From: Fragilaria crotonensis | Lineage: Eukaryota > Bacillariophyta > Fragilariophyceae > Fragilariales > Fragilariaceae | DNA: 64,000 bases | NCBI GenBank assembly: GCA_022925895.1 | Contig: JAKSYS010000002.1 | Location: forward strand, 186,001 to 250,000 | Reading direction: 5' to 3' | Shown here: positions 25,346 through 36,194 of the stretch, piece by piece | Numbering within the stretch: the first letter of the stretch is position 1 | Layout of the letters: every line of letters starts with the position of its first letter | Translations under genes and position numbers: made by a program | The notes under the pieces: model-generated | Database searches by the model: none | Told to the model about the DNA's origin: nothing | Seen by the model: the letters and a program-made list of their open reading frames with translations, nothing else

Positions 25346-26599
25346 TGTAGTACTTCATGTATCGAATTCTTGCCAGCCCAAAATATTTGTCCTCTACAGA
25401 AAAGCCAGCCTCAAGATCGGCGCGACGAACGCTTTTTAGTGATTCCGCATCGTTTGCAAAAATTGAAGTTCACTTGTTGCCCCTTTGAGGGATATTCAGA
25501 GAACGTTGCTTGTCACTCACTCGTCTTACTAGAAGTTGAGCACAGTGTGCTCTAGGTTTTAAGTAGTACAGTGTGTTTTGTTCGTACTACACCTCCATAC
25601 AATGTGCAGGTGAACTGCAAATTGCATAACAACAACTGGCACAGCAACATTCATTGATTGTAACTCCTTCAAGGTCTTGCCAATCATGCTACTCAGCAAT
25701 GGTGAAGATGCTTACTGTGTTTTTGATTGATTGTGTTGTTGATGTCCATTTCATCTGATTTAGACAAGAATGCAGATGTCGTTTCCCACGCTTTCTTGGA
25801 ACTTGGTTTCTGCCTTGCTGTCAATCCTTGTCGATTCCTTGTGACCATTTCCAGAACGCAACCATCATGATGGTATCATATGCGAGGAACATTCCCTCTG
25901 ACAATATTGCAAGTCAAACAAATGGCAGATGCAGTAACTTTCCTGACAAATTGTCCCTGCAGGTTGAGTGCTGCCATTTGCTTCAGTGGGTGCTTTAAAC
26001 ATTCATTCCTACATTTTCAGAGAAAGGAATTGTTTGAGGTGAGGATGCCTTTTTTATTTGAATGAAGATGGAGCTGCATGGGCATGTGCTAGGAAACAAC
26101 AACGCACATCATGTTTCCTCCTCTGCACCTCAGCAGCCACAAAAGTAATACCAATCACAAAAAATAGGCAAATAATGAGCACAGCTGTACAAGGCTTAAA
26201 GAAAAGACAGCATTATTGGTTCTGGAATGGTTTCTTCATATAGTTTTTTATGGCATTCAGACTTCTAGTAGTATTTGTTAACTCAAAGAAGGACTAAAGG
26301 ACAGCAACATTGGGGAATGCCATCATGAAGCAACACCAGAGGGATACTCCAAGCCTGAGGGATTCAACACGATATATCTCTGTCTGGGCGGTATTTCTCT
26401 GCGTTTCGGGCGATACATAGTATACTGGTGTGATGCGCTATTTTGTTAAATCCCTTTTTGTCGCATGCGGCTTGCGTTGTTCATTCGACAAACAACTGGT
26501 GCAAACTCCAGAAAATTGAAGACCTTTGTGATGTTGTGACTTTGTGAGAATGATGATTGGGAAACAAACATCACAGAGTTAAGTAGAAGGTTAAAAGCA
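25346..26599. other. AT-rich non-coding stretch
   Basis: No frame here shows a recognisable product. Composition (many TGC/GCA words, short stop-rich frames) resembles the long decayed intergenic DNA at 28.5-31.3 kb and 36.2-38.2 kb, suggesting old repeat debris. Confidence 0.5.
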
Positions 26600-27756
26600 T
26601 TACAGATCATCGCACTTTTCAGAAACCTATGGGCGTTCGATGCTCCAATGAATGTTTCTCTCCACTCAAAGCAAAGGATGCCAATACTCTTGCATAACAT
26701 TGATGTGGTCTTGCTAGTTGTAAGTGTGATATCCAGTATCGGCATTGTGGAATCTGAACCCCATTTGGAAGCAATAGCAGACCACTCCTCCAATGAATCA
26801 AAGTTGCATTGCACCCAATACAGAAGCTAGTCGACCTGTCAACGAAGTAATTGGTATCATCAACAAAGAGAAGAGAGGTCCCTCAAGGCACAAGGCAAGA
26901 CAAGGAGCTCATTCCCAAATTTAACCAGAAATTATTCGTTGCTTTCGGGTTTGCACGAATACAATGAGGCCTGCTCCAGTCTCGACTCTCAACCGCGACC
27001 AAATATGTTGGCTATCTAGTAGTGGGGCTTCGTTATTTTGTGATTGCCCTTGATTGAAAGCTTACATTGAATACTGATACGTCGGTCAATGAGGAATTGA
27101 GCAGTGGAGAACGCGGAGTACTTGTACAATTATTCACGGCCATTATTTACTGGAACGATTCAGGAGGAGCATCTCATCCAGTTCAGCAAAGAACCTTGAT
27201 GTCTCCATCAGAAACAAACACGCCATTTTCCACATGGAAGCAAAGGAGTCATGAACAAAGACGACGTCTGCTTGGGTCACGGACTTGTAAATGGTAAACA
27301 TCCAGCCTTGAGGACGCGCATAAACAACGATCACCACCAAGCTTAACCTGCAAGGGCAATCTCCAACGCCTCGCATAGCACTATAGTTTGAGAGAGAAGG
27401 GGTTACTGAATGTTGGCATCCAGAAAACTGAGTATCGCATTCGCAAAACTTGCGCCTTCAGGGCGGCGCCCATAGTGAGTGGGGAGTGGGTTGGTTAACT
27501 AAGCACCTGTTGATCTTATCCGTAGTGCTACGATGCATATTGGGAGTGTGGGGACTTCCATATTCAACTATTGTTGCATCGGCTTGTAGAAATCACCTGC
27601 GAAAAGAGAAGGTTAGTGGCAAGAAGGTCACAATACCTGCTCATTCAAGCCAACAATATCGACCGATGGTCAGCAGTTCAAATCTTGGCGGCCTGTCTGA
27701 GACATTGTCGATGCACAAGACATGAAGAAAGCCGAATACAACCCTGCGCCGAGCTC
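26600..27756. repeat. segmental duplication, left copy (gene body lost)
   Basis: Homologous to about 31380-33669. Matching blocks include CAATGAATGTTTC (26647 / 31416), GGTCTTGCTAGTTGTAAGTG, GCCTGCTCCAGTCTCGAC, and the long block from CGATTCAGGAGGAGCATC (27157 / 31847) to CGCATAGCAC. Homology resumes at once with TATAGTTTGAGAG (compare 33309) and runs to GCCGAGCTC (27756 / 33669). Missing between the two blocks is about 1.24 kb corresponding to 32071-33308, the body of the aminotransferase. The copies have diverged visibly (roughly 10-20% plus indels), so the duplication is old. Confidence 0.8.
27340..27570 (-). pseudogene. relic of a DegT-type aminotransferase gene (exon 1 plus last codons)
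   Basis: On the minus strand the left duplicate keeps a degraded signal-peptide exon (MEVPTLPICIVAL..., then an in-frame TAG), the first intron through its CTATAG acceptor, and directly after it the last dozen codons of the gene (VLCEALEIALA). Exon 2, intron 2 and nearly all of exon 3 are absent. The intron is retained, so this is a genomic deletion and not a processed copy. The donor has become GCAAGT. Confidence 0.75.
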
Positions 27757-28135
27757 GCATCATCCGCTTAGAAACCGATTTATCCACATAACACTCTTGC
27801 CGATGCCGTCAATGGGCTGGTGTAGGCGGATCGTGCTATCTAGAACTGGTCAGCGGTCAGATGTAAGGCGCAGGCGGGATGATCAACGACAGGAGTTACA
27901 GCAGAACACTCATGAAGGACAACAAATACTCGACCAAGATATAGTTAAGCCACACGAAAAGCAAGGACACCGTACGAAGAAGTGCTGACTTACTAGGAAT
28001 TAAGTTCAAAGGTCTTATTCAAGGCGAATCGACAGAGCAGACCGAACATTTTGGACACAGACCTCTACCAAACCATTGATGACAAGACCAATGACTTCCA
28101 ACGCGATTTTCCCTTACAAAAGAGCTCTCCTGCTT

Positions 28136-28474
28136 TTACCAAGTGCTGCTTCCCTCCCAATTTCCATCTGATACTTGAATCACATTGTCAAGAGTCAAAT
28201 CCTGTTGGAAGAGTTCTTCGGTCGGCTCCGAAGCGACAACCTTGCCCAAAACAGCGTTGATTTCCTCCGTCACCTTGTTACAGTTAACACCTTTGACACC
28301 CCTAACAACTTCCTCAACTCGACCGTCAGGGAAAATTCGAAATTCAATTGTTTCGATGTTACTCTCGCCGTCACTGAGAATGTTCGTTCGGCGCACGAAT
28401 GCAGGCGTTAGAGCAGGAACGAACGCAGTTGCTGAGATGGCCAGGAAAGACACAAGAAGGAACGGAGAATGCAT
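28136..28474 (-). CDS. plastid-targeted DUF2997 protein
   Basis: 112 residues, single exon. Start placed at 28474 because MHSPFLLVSFLAISATAFVP is a signal peptide ending in an ASAFAP-type motif (ATAFVP) that directs import into secondary plastids; a longer upstream reading lacks that logic. The mature part, IEFRIFPDGRVEEVV followed by GVKGVNC and an acidic PTEEL segment, matches DUF2997, a small protein of cyanobacteria and plastid-bearing algae with no settled function. It stands alone between the two copies of the segmental duplication. Confidence 0.8.
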   Translation of the reverse strand: MHSPFLLVSFLAISATAFVPALTPAFVRRTNILSDGESNIETIEFRIFPDGRVEEVVRGVKGVNCNKVTEEINAVLGKVVASEPTEELFQQDLTLDNVIQVSDGNWEGSSTW

Positions 28475-31379
28475 CGTCGTGCTCAATGAATGGATCAGGG
28501 CCGTTGCGCTTTCAATGACAAACAAACACAAGGAGGAGTACGGTCTGAAGGCTGATTCAAATTGTATCTCGACACAAGTAAAGGCTGGGAATAATGTTGA
28601 GTTCTGTTGCGTGCAATGTGCGACAAAAGAACTCATTCGGGAGTATTCTTCCGCCAGCTGTGCCTTATGTACCCTGCGTAAGATATTCGTAGCAGTACTG
28701 TTGGACCATTCTGTGTGCAGTCGTACAGTACAAGTAACATACTCAGATTACGGCCTTCTTCTACTGGAGTAATAGTATTCATTTTATTTTATCTATTCAT
28801 ATGAAATAGAATATTTCCTCAAATATGAGAAAATCGTCTTTATTAAAAAATCTCCATTTACGCAGTGGGCACAGTATAGTAGCACTCTACTGGTAGTGCA
28901 AGGGCAAGGGAGTTAGAGTGCACCCACCGTGCAACAATATCGGCCGTTTCGAAGAATCTTTAGACCGCGCTGATTTTATGGCTTGGATGCTGTTGGAGCT
29001 GTCCCAAAACATTTCCTGCATAAGACATGCATCAAGACAGAGCATTGCTTCAACACCTCAACCACATTTCTAACAGCAGTAGTGGTGCATTTGCTTTTAC
29101 AAGCATGATCCACAACATCCCAGCATCCCTCATTGCTAAAGACAACATGACAAAGAGAAACATCAACCTGACATGTTTGCAAGCTGGCCCTTTGCCTAGA
29201 TTGGTCACACAAGCACGGCACAAATCAGTAGCGGGATACATTGTGTGGTACGTTTCTTGCCGGCATCATTGATGAAATTGCACTGAAAGCACCTTCAGTG
29301 CTGCTTGTTTGCGCATTGGTGCCTAACACCAGAAACATAACTTGCTCAATCAGGCCTAAGCAAAATGTGTGCATGGTTTCAACTGGAGTGGCAACAAAGA
29401 TTCTGCAGATGGGATCAGTATATGCTACATCTTGAAATGTATTGCTTAGCTGTACACTGCATGTTATGTCCAGCCAATTGCTGCATGAAGAGCATTATTG
29501 CTGCTTGCCACACCACCAATCATGGCTGGTCACATAACAACAATTACATCATGGAGAATCCAACTGTGTACACTGATGTTGCAGGATCGACAATGACATT
29601 GAACGCACGTGGGGTGTGAGGACCATAGTGACCACCACACAGAGAATCACCTCCCACCTTCTTGCATGTCTCATTGAATAACAAAGAGAATACAGCTGGG
29701 AGCAACAATGACCATGTCCATGGATCCCGCCCGTCAGTCCCAGTGGTAATTGGACATTGTTTTGAAGGCAACAAGGATGATGTCCAAGGAGCCAAGCACA
29801 CCATTTAGTTTCATGTAGTCACTTCCTTGGACACTGAATTCAGTTCAGGCAGGTTTAACCTGGTATTAAAAAATTGCCGTGCACCATTATTGGAGTACTA
29901 CTATACTGGTAGTGTGTGTTTTGAAAGGTGCTTTGGAAATTCCATCAAAATTAGAGGTGATGTGTCCTGCGCAGATTTGAACATGTGATCTGGTATCAAC
30001 AGACATGTTGTGTAGCTATGGTAGGCATGATGGCTGCTGTGTACTGCCCTACGCGCAAAGTAATCAGTTTTTAACAAGTAATTTGCAGTTAGTTTTAATG
30101 GGGTGATAAAGTGGGTTAACTAAAAGTTATGAGACTAGTTGATAAGGAAATTGGAGCAGTCCCATTTCATCCCATCCCAGATGGGATTGAACTGTTCTCA
30201 TTTTTATTCTCTTGGACTCTCATTGAATCTCCAAGAGTTGTCAACTAGTTCTCATCCTAACTAGTAGATGATCACACATAGTTGTACAGTTGTACTGTAG
30301 TACAGGATCAGTGTTCTTGTATTGTTGCACTGTACTATTGTATTACTAGCCTACCGGTATGTCCAAGTACTATACATGGCCATTGTATTGTAGTACTGGA
30401 TACTAGTAATATAGTATACTGTATTGCTCTACGCTAAGGATATGTGCGGTGTACTGCATGTACTCTCTTCAGGGTGCACAATGATGACACTCCTGAGTGC
30501 AAGTGAAAGAGGTCTTAATTCTATGATGATAAAAAGCTGCACAGCCCCTTTGCAAACAATCTCTTTGTCAGCCATGCATCAATATGCGAGGACCAGCTTC
30601 AAAAATATGAATAACAAGAAGATCACATGTGAAATGATGAAGTCTTACTTTGCCATGGCGACTGGTGAAACACCTCTGGCAGCACGCTTAAGGACCTCCG
30701 CGAATAGCAGCATGTGTCTTGGCTCAGATTATTGAAGTGGGCAATGCTCCATTTCTTTACATGGAGATGCTATCGTCAAAAATAATCAATGATTTGCTCA
30801 TGATGTCCGCAAGGATCAGTGGCAAGGATGAGGATCTTGAAGACAATTCATCAGGATCAATGCCAGCATCCAGCATTGTATTTGCTTGAAAAAGGAAGGC
30901 CAAGGCGAGGGCAATGGAAGCACTTATAAGTGCATTCTTCTTTTGCAACTTGTTCTTTGTAACTTGAATGGATACAGCAGAAGCCATTGAGAAGTGTTGG
31001 AGCGAAGATGCAGGTAGTTTGAGGACAGCCAGTCCATAATTTGGTGGCCTCAAGGCAGTAGTACCCCTTCTGCTAACGATTGTTCATGGGGTGTCTTCCA
31101 TCATGATTCAACATGATTGTTTGTGGATTGAGTCCTTGTAGAGAAAGTGGGGAATCCTTCATGAGATTACCAAGCAACAAGGCCCCTAAGGCAGGCAGCA
31201 AGGTGTGCTCATGTGTGTCATGCATCATGCAGGACGACATTCAAGGATTATGCCAAATTATTACAACATCACAATGCGAGCTTCTTAGTGGAAGTCATTG
31301 AGGACATTGATGCCCAATTCAGACATTCAGGATTGCATACCACAAAAAGTAGGAAGAAATAGAATTAACAGTGAGATTG
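28475..31379. other. long intergenic stretch without a supported gene
   Basis: Only short, unrecognised frames. From 30240 to 30430 GTAC, AGTACT and ACCGGT words are dense. One foldback (30129-30255) is listed separately. Otherwise it resembles old repeat debris. Confidence 0.5.
30129..30255. repeat. imperfect foldback, possible MITE
   Basis: Ends ATGAGACTAGTTGA and, inverted, TCAACTAGTTCTCAT; inner arms GAGCAGTCCCAT...CCCATC and GATGGGATTGAACTG also pair, giving one long imperfect hairpin of about 127 bp. No target duplication could be fixed. Confidence 0.4.
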
Positions 31380-33669
31380 GACACGTTTCACGCTCAGAGC
31401 ACAGTTGAATCCTTCAATGAATGTTTCAGCCAACTCAACGGGAAGATTCAAATACTCTTGCATAGTATTGTGGTCGTATTGCTTGTTGCAAGTGTGATAC
31501 CCTGCACAGGCATGGTGGAATCTGAACCCCATTTAGGCATTGTTAGCAGTCACTGAATTAAAAAAAGATATGTTCCCAAATTAGACCGGAAATGTATGTT
31601 CTAAGAAACTCCCAAATTTTTTCGGTATTTTCGGGCTTACACCGAAATAATGAAGCCTGCTCCAGTCTCGACCCTCAACCGCGACCAAATATTTGGTGAT
31701 CTAGTAGTGGGGCTTCATTATTCTGTGAGTTGGACTACCGATAGAAGAATCAAGAGTGCCCTTGATTGGAAGTTAATGAAGAATGAAGAATTGAGCACTG
31801 GAGTACTCGGAGTAGTATAAATATTCAAGGCTTTTATTTATTGGCACGATTCAGGAGGAGCATCTCATCCAGTTCAGCAAAAAACCTTGATGGCTCCATA
31901 AGAATCTAACACGCCATTTTCCACATGGAAGCAAGGGAGTCATGAACAAAGAAGATGTCTGCTTGGTCATGGACGTGTAGATGGTGAACATCCAGCCTTG
32001 AGGCCGCGCATAAACAACGATCACCACCAAGCTTAAAATGCAAGGGCAATCTCCAACGATTCGCATAGCACGTTAGCCATATCCTCAAAATCCTCATCGT
32101 CCCACATCAAGGGCATTCGGACGTCACAAGCACGGGAAAGCATATCAGCAGTCATTGGTAGCGGGTCGCCGGCTGGAGCAAATCCCCAGTTGACGAAATT
32201 TCGAGCATTCGACTTGTGCCCAAATAGTTCCACTGGAAGCCCGTGGTCGCGGCATTGCTGTAAGAAGACCTCAATTTTCTCGGGGGAAAATTTCGGGTCG
32301 AGGTTGAATTGAAAGGAGTCGTGCACGGCAGTCGTCATGCCTGGGGTGTCAACTGGAATTTTCATGTGTTCGCCACATCTGGACTCCAGGTTCCGAACCA
32401 GTGTCCAATACCTGCTGTTATACTTCTCTATACGTTCGTCAAGGGTTTTGATCTGCGGTCTGATAACTGCAGCTGCTAGGTTGCTCATTCGAAGCGAGTA
32501 GTTTGGCAGGGACTCAGGCAGGCCTTCAAAATACTTCGGAGGGGGAACTGTTATGTGCTTTCCATTGAGTGCCTCATACGCACCGGCGTAAACAGCGGTT
32601 TTGGCAGCGATCATTGGATCATCAGTCAGCAGGAATCCACCCTCGCCAGAGTTAATCATCTTGTACGATTGCGAGGAGACGGATGCGATGCCGACGTGAC
32701 CAGTGTGTTTGCCTCGCCAACGGACTCCGAGGGAGTGGGCACAGTCTTCTAGCAAAATGGCACCATGTGCGTCACAAGCGGTCTTGATTGCGTCCATGTC
32801 GGCTACTTTACCACGCATATGAGAGATAAGGACATGCTTGCAGTCGGGATTCGCTTTGAGCTTTGCATTCAAGTCTGCAACGTCCATGACATGGTTATAG
32901 TCGGATTCAACATAAACAGCCTGCGAGATAGCTAAATGAGGAGTGGATCACGTCACTTGCCTGTCAAACCTGCACAAACGTACCTTTCCTCCAGCATGTT
33001 CAATGGCTGATGGGACTGCGCCGAAGGTAAAAGCGTTGGAGAGCACCTTTCCGCCGTACTCAAGACCAGTAGTTTTGAGCAAAAGCATCAGTGCGGATCC
33101 ACATGAGTTGAGGGCAATACAGTACTTGTGCCCAGTGTAGTCAGCAATCTCCTTCTCGCACATTGAGACGACAGATTCTTCGGCCGACACAACATTGTAT
33201 CTATACATGCGACCGCTCCTCATGAGCTCCAACGCTTGCCGTTGTCCCTCCTCGGGTACTGGGTCGGGTGTCTTGATGTCACGAGTCACATATGCACGGT
33301 CGGTGAGTCTATAGTTCGAGAGAGAGGGGTTACTGAGTTACTGAGTGTTGGCATCCAGAAAAGTGATGATCGCATTCGCAAAACTTACGCCTTCAAGGCG
33401 GCGCCCGAAGTGAGTGGGTTGGTTAACAAAGCACGTGTTGATCTTGCCAGTATTGCAACGATGCATATTGTGAGTGTGGGGAATTTCATGTTCAACTATT
33501 GTCACTTCGGTTTGTAGAAACAGCCTGCGAAAAGAGAAGGTTAGTGGCAAGTAGGTAACAATAGTTGATCATTCAAGCCAACAATATCGACCGATGGTTA
33601 ACAATACAAAGCTTGACGGCCTGTCCGAGTCATCGTCGATTCAAAAGACATAATCCTGCGCCGAGCTCA
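31380..33669. repeat. segmental duplication, right copy (gene retained)
   Basis: The intact partner of 26600-27756. It holds the full aminotransferase gene plus both flanks; the left copy has only the flanks and gene ends. Homology stops at GCCGAGCTC on the right and fades near 31380 on the left. Confidence 0.8.
32033..33489 (-). CDS. DegT/DnrJ/EryC1-family PLP aminotransferase with signal-peptide exon
   Basis: Three exons on the minus strand: 33489-33389, 33308-32984 and 32920-32033; introns 33388-33309 (GTAAGT..CTATAG) and 32983-32921 (GTACGT..CTCGCAG). Both splices keep frame, giving 437 residues. Exon 1 encodes a hydrophobic leader (MKFPTLTICIVAILA) read as a signal peptide, so ER, secretory or plastid routing is likely. 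The enzyme part has the family's substrate loop (LNSCGSALMLLLKTTGLEYG), the cofactor aspartate region LLEDCAHSLG and the PLP lysine in SYKMINSGEGG. Such enzymes usually transfer an amino group to keto-sugars attached to nucleotides; the substrate here is unknown and no sugar-pathway gene is nearby. The frame is clean throughout. Confidence 0.85.
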
Positions 33670-34868
33670 AAGAACACCGGCTGGTGTCCATTGCATTGGA
33701 TAGAGGTCTCAATTGTGGCATCACACGAGTCTCTTCTGCCGGACCATCAACTTTTGTCAAGGAGGCAGTATCACGCGTGTAACGATTGCTTGGAGCTGTG
33801 ATTGCTCCTTAATGCATACTTATGATGGGGACGAGAACGTCAAGCAATCGGCGCAATACACATGACGCAACTTACGTTCGAACGAAAAAGTGAACATTAA
33901 CTTGAGTATTTGATTTACGTGTCTTCTTCCGTTCACCAATACCACAGTGTTCATTACTACTTGTTAACGCACGATGTATAGAAGGTACAAGTAGCTTCTA
34001 CAAGCAAAGTGGTACAATCTTCGACTGCAAATGGTGAGATACTATAGAGAGTGTACTCGGAGTATCCGATGCATCCATGATACGTGAATTGATACGTCAT
34101 GTTGACACGTTGGAACTTGAAACAAACCCGTTTTCTTGTCTGTCGCCAATCAAAGGATTCCGCCTCTCACGTCATGCACGCCCAATAGAGACGGAATTCT
34201 CCAGCTCACTCAGAATCCAAATCCATTGTCTCCAAAGGCCAAGAATTTGCGAACCAATTCCATTGGTTGGCAGTTTTCGGTCAGGGATTTGTGACGTATA
34301 CCTTGAGCACTAAAGCGAGACAACGCACGTGAGATCTATACGTACCTTTGCTCATACAAATAGGGGAAAGAATATGACTAGGAAAGGATGATGAATGATG
34401 ACATCACCCTCTGACGAATGCAGAAAAACGTTATGACAGCACAGAACTCTGAGTACTGTATTATTGGTACCACTACTTGTGTTTTGTACTACAGATGGGC
34501 ACTTTGCAGTCAGAGGTCTGAGGCGTTTTTGTACACTACAGCACTCCATGTTCGCTCTGTAGTGGTACGATAGGTTCTACTTGTACATAGTTCAACGTCC
34601 TGTACTATCACTATGAATAGAGAGACCATTCGGGCATTAATTCGATGTTTTGATTTTTGGTTATGAGTCACATTTTCACGCCTGCCATTTCAGAAATTAA
34701 CGCCTCTTTTTCATGTTCATACTATATCAATGAGAATCAATAATTTAAAAATGTTGGATAAGTAAAAATAAATTTTGTTTAAGTATTCTTGACTTGCAAA
34801 ATTTTATGCCTTGAGTTTTCCTGTCGATGTGATGCTGTTGCTGTCAGTGTGAACTTCGTCAAAAATAA
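33670..34868. other. intergenic, nothing recognised
   Basis: Upstream of the aminotransferase. AT-rich from 34610 onward; no coding signal that stands out. Confidence 0.5.
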
Positions 34869-34952
34869 GAAGTTAGTAACAGGCGTGCACTATGTCATTC
34901 CTTGCCATACCAGAGACCAGAGACACCATAGTGCACGCCTGTTGCTAACTTC
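34869..34952. repeat. 26-bp stem hairpin with 32-nt loop
   Basis: GAAGTTAGTAACAGGCGTGC.. (34869-34894) is the reverse complement of 34927-34952 apart from one position that would be a G-U wobble in RNA. Loop 34895-34926 contains CCAGAGACCAGAGA. It could be a small MITE or the precursor of a small RNA; sequence alone does not decide. Confidence 0.75.
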
Positions 34953-35375
34953 GGCGAATTCGTCAAGTTACGGCGCCTTGAAAAATGCACTGGACCGTTA
35001 AATACTCCTGGGCAGAGTATTCTTGTCTGTCTATTCAAAATTCAAGAGTGAAACGGACATATAACGCCAGGCCGGCTGGATCGAAACACCGAATTAATTC
35101 TCGAATGGTCTCTAGTGTTACCAGGAGGTTCCGGAATTTCGGCTCTTTTATGTGTCTCGTACCTTTTACGCAGATTATCTACCAGAAATTTGTTCGACAA
35201 ACATCTAAATAATTCCACGATTCCAAAATGATAGAATATCTTCTGTTGATACACTCTATAATTAAAACCGTGCTTTATTTTGGAACTGTTGTTAACATCG
35301 TTTGTTATGACAAGTACGACATCGATTCAATGTCTTGGATGAACTAGTACTATGTAGGGATATTTAAAGAAGATG

Positions 35376-35465
35376 TTGGCTCTTGAGCCATTGGCTCTTG
35401 AGCCACTGGCTCTTGAGCCATTGGCTCTTAAGCCACTGGCTCAAGAGCCACTGGCTCAAGAGCCA
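35376..35465. repeat. six 15-bp palindromic units (TGGCTCTTGAGCCA)
   Basis: Units at 35376, 35391, 35406, 35421, 35436 and 35451. Each is an inverted repeat TGGCTC/GAGCCA around a 2-bp centre. The first three have TT, the fourth TA-like (CTTAAG), the last two AA, so orientation flips within the array. Confidence 0.9.
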
Positions 35466-35865
35466 ATTTACCTTGTCCAACTAGTCGAGGAACGTGTTTT
35501 CTTTAAATGAGAACTCGCCACACGGGAACGGAAAAAAATGACAGGTCATCTAAGGTCGATGGTATGCGTATGCGTTACGTCTCCATTGATACATATGTAT
35601 TTCGGCACATACTACATTTTCTGTAAGCATCGGAGAAACAATATACAGGTATGAAGAGAATAATTCATACATATATATTTCGGCACATAGAAATTTTTCT
35701 TTAAGCATCGGCGAAACAGTATTCAGGTATGAGGAGAATACATTCAGCGAATGACAAGGAGTGGTATGACATAAAGTGCGAGCACTTTTGAGGACGAGCT
35801 CTATGACACACACAAAACGTGTGTTCTTGCTTGAGTTTGACTTCGCCGGGGGCTGTTGTTCAGCC

Positions 35866-35925
35866 GTTGGCTCTTGAGACAATGGCTCTTGAGCCAATGG
35901 CTCTTGAGCCAGCGGCTCTTGAGAC
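35866..35925. repeat. four 15-bp units related to the 35.4-kb array
   Basis: Units GTTGGCTCTTGAGAC, AATGGCTCTTGAGCC (twice) and AGCGGCTCTTGAGAC, same core as the array about 400 bp upstream, inside the same inverted-repeat element. Confidence 0.85.
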
Positions 35926-36194
35926 AACGGCTGCCGACACTTCAAATGTCGAATATCCTTAAGTAGGATTTTCATAAAACGTCGATTCCGTTGTCGCATA
36001 GTCTAATCTCAAGTTCTTTAGTTGAAGCTCAAAATTTGTCACGTCATGAGATTGATGTACCTAATGATCCGGACATTTGAAGTGATGGAACGTGGAATAT
36101 TTGTCCGGCGTGACGAACGAAGTTGTAGAATTAGTATCCGTAGCCAGTAGCATACACTTATAGGTAAAAGAGCCGAAATTCCGGAACCTCCAGG

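Larger units (their letters stand above)
35121..36194. mobile_element. 1.07-kb element with 30-bp terminal inverted repeats
   Basis: Ends CCAGGAGGTTCCGGAATTTC.. (35121-35150) and its complement (36165-36194) match at 29 of 30 positions. Inside lie two arrays of 15-bp palindromic units and a tandem pair of about 80 bp (35586-35740, CGGCACATA...AAGCATCGG...AGGTATGA). A frame on the minus strand (35999-35550) reads PLAQE repeats but looks like a by-product of the array. No transposase and no clear target duplication, so superfamily is open. Confidence 0.6.

Noticed and set aside
27340-27756. Processed (retroposed) aminotransferase pseudogene
   Set aside because: The first intron and upstream flank are still present and homology runs into both intergenic flanks, so it is a deleted segmental copy.
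32948-33289. Aminotransferase starting at a GTG at 33289
   Set aside because: An upstream exon with ATG at 33489 joins in frame through a canonical intron and supplies a signal peptide; a GTG start in a nuclear gene is not needed.
35376-35465. CRISPR-like array
   Set aside because: Units are directly adjacent 15-mers without spacers, in a eukaryotic context.
35550-35999. Protein with PLAQE repeats on the minus strand
   Set aside because: The repeat is explained by the 15-bp array and the rest by a tandem non-coding pair; no domain and no start context.
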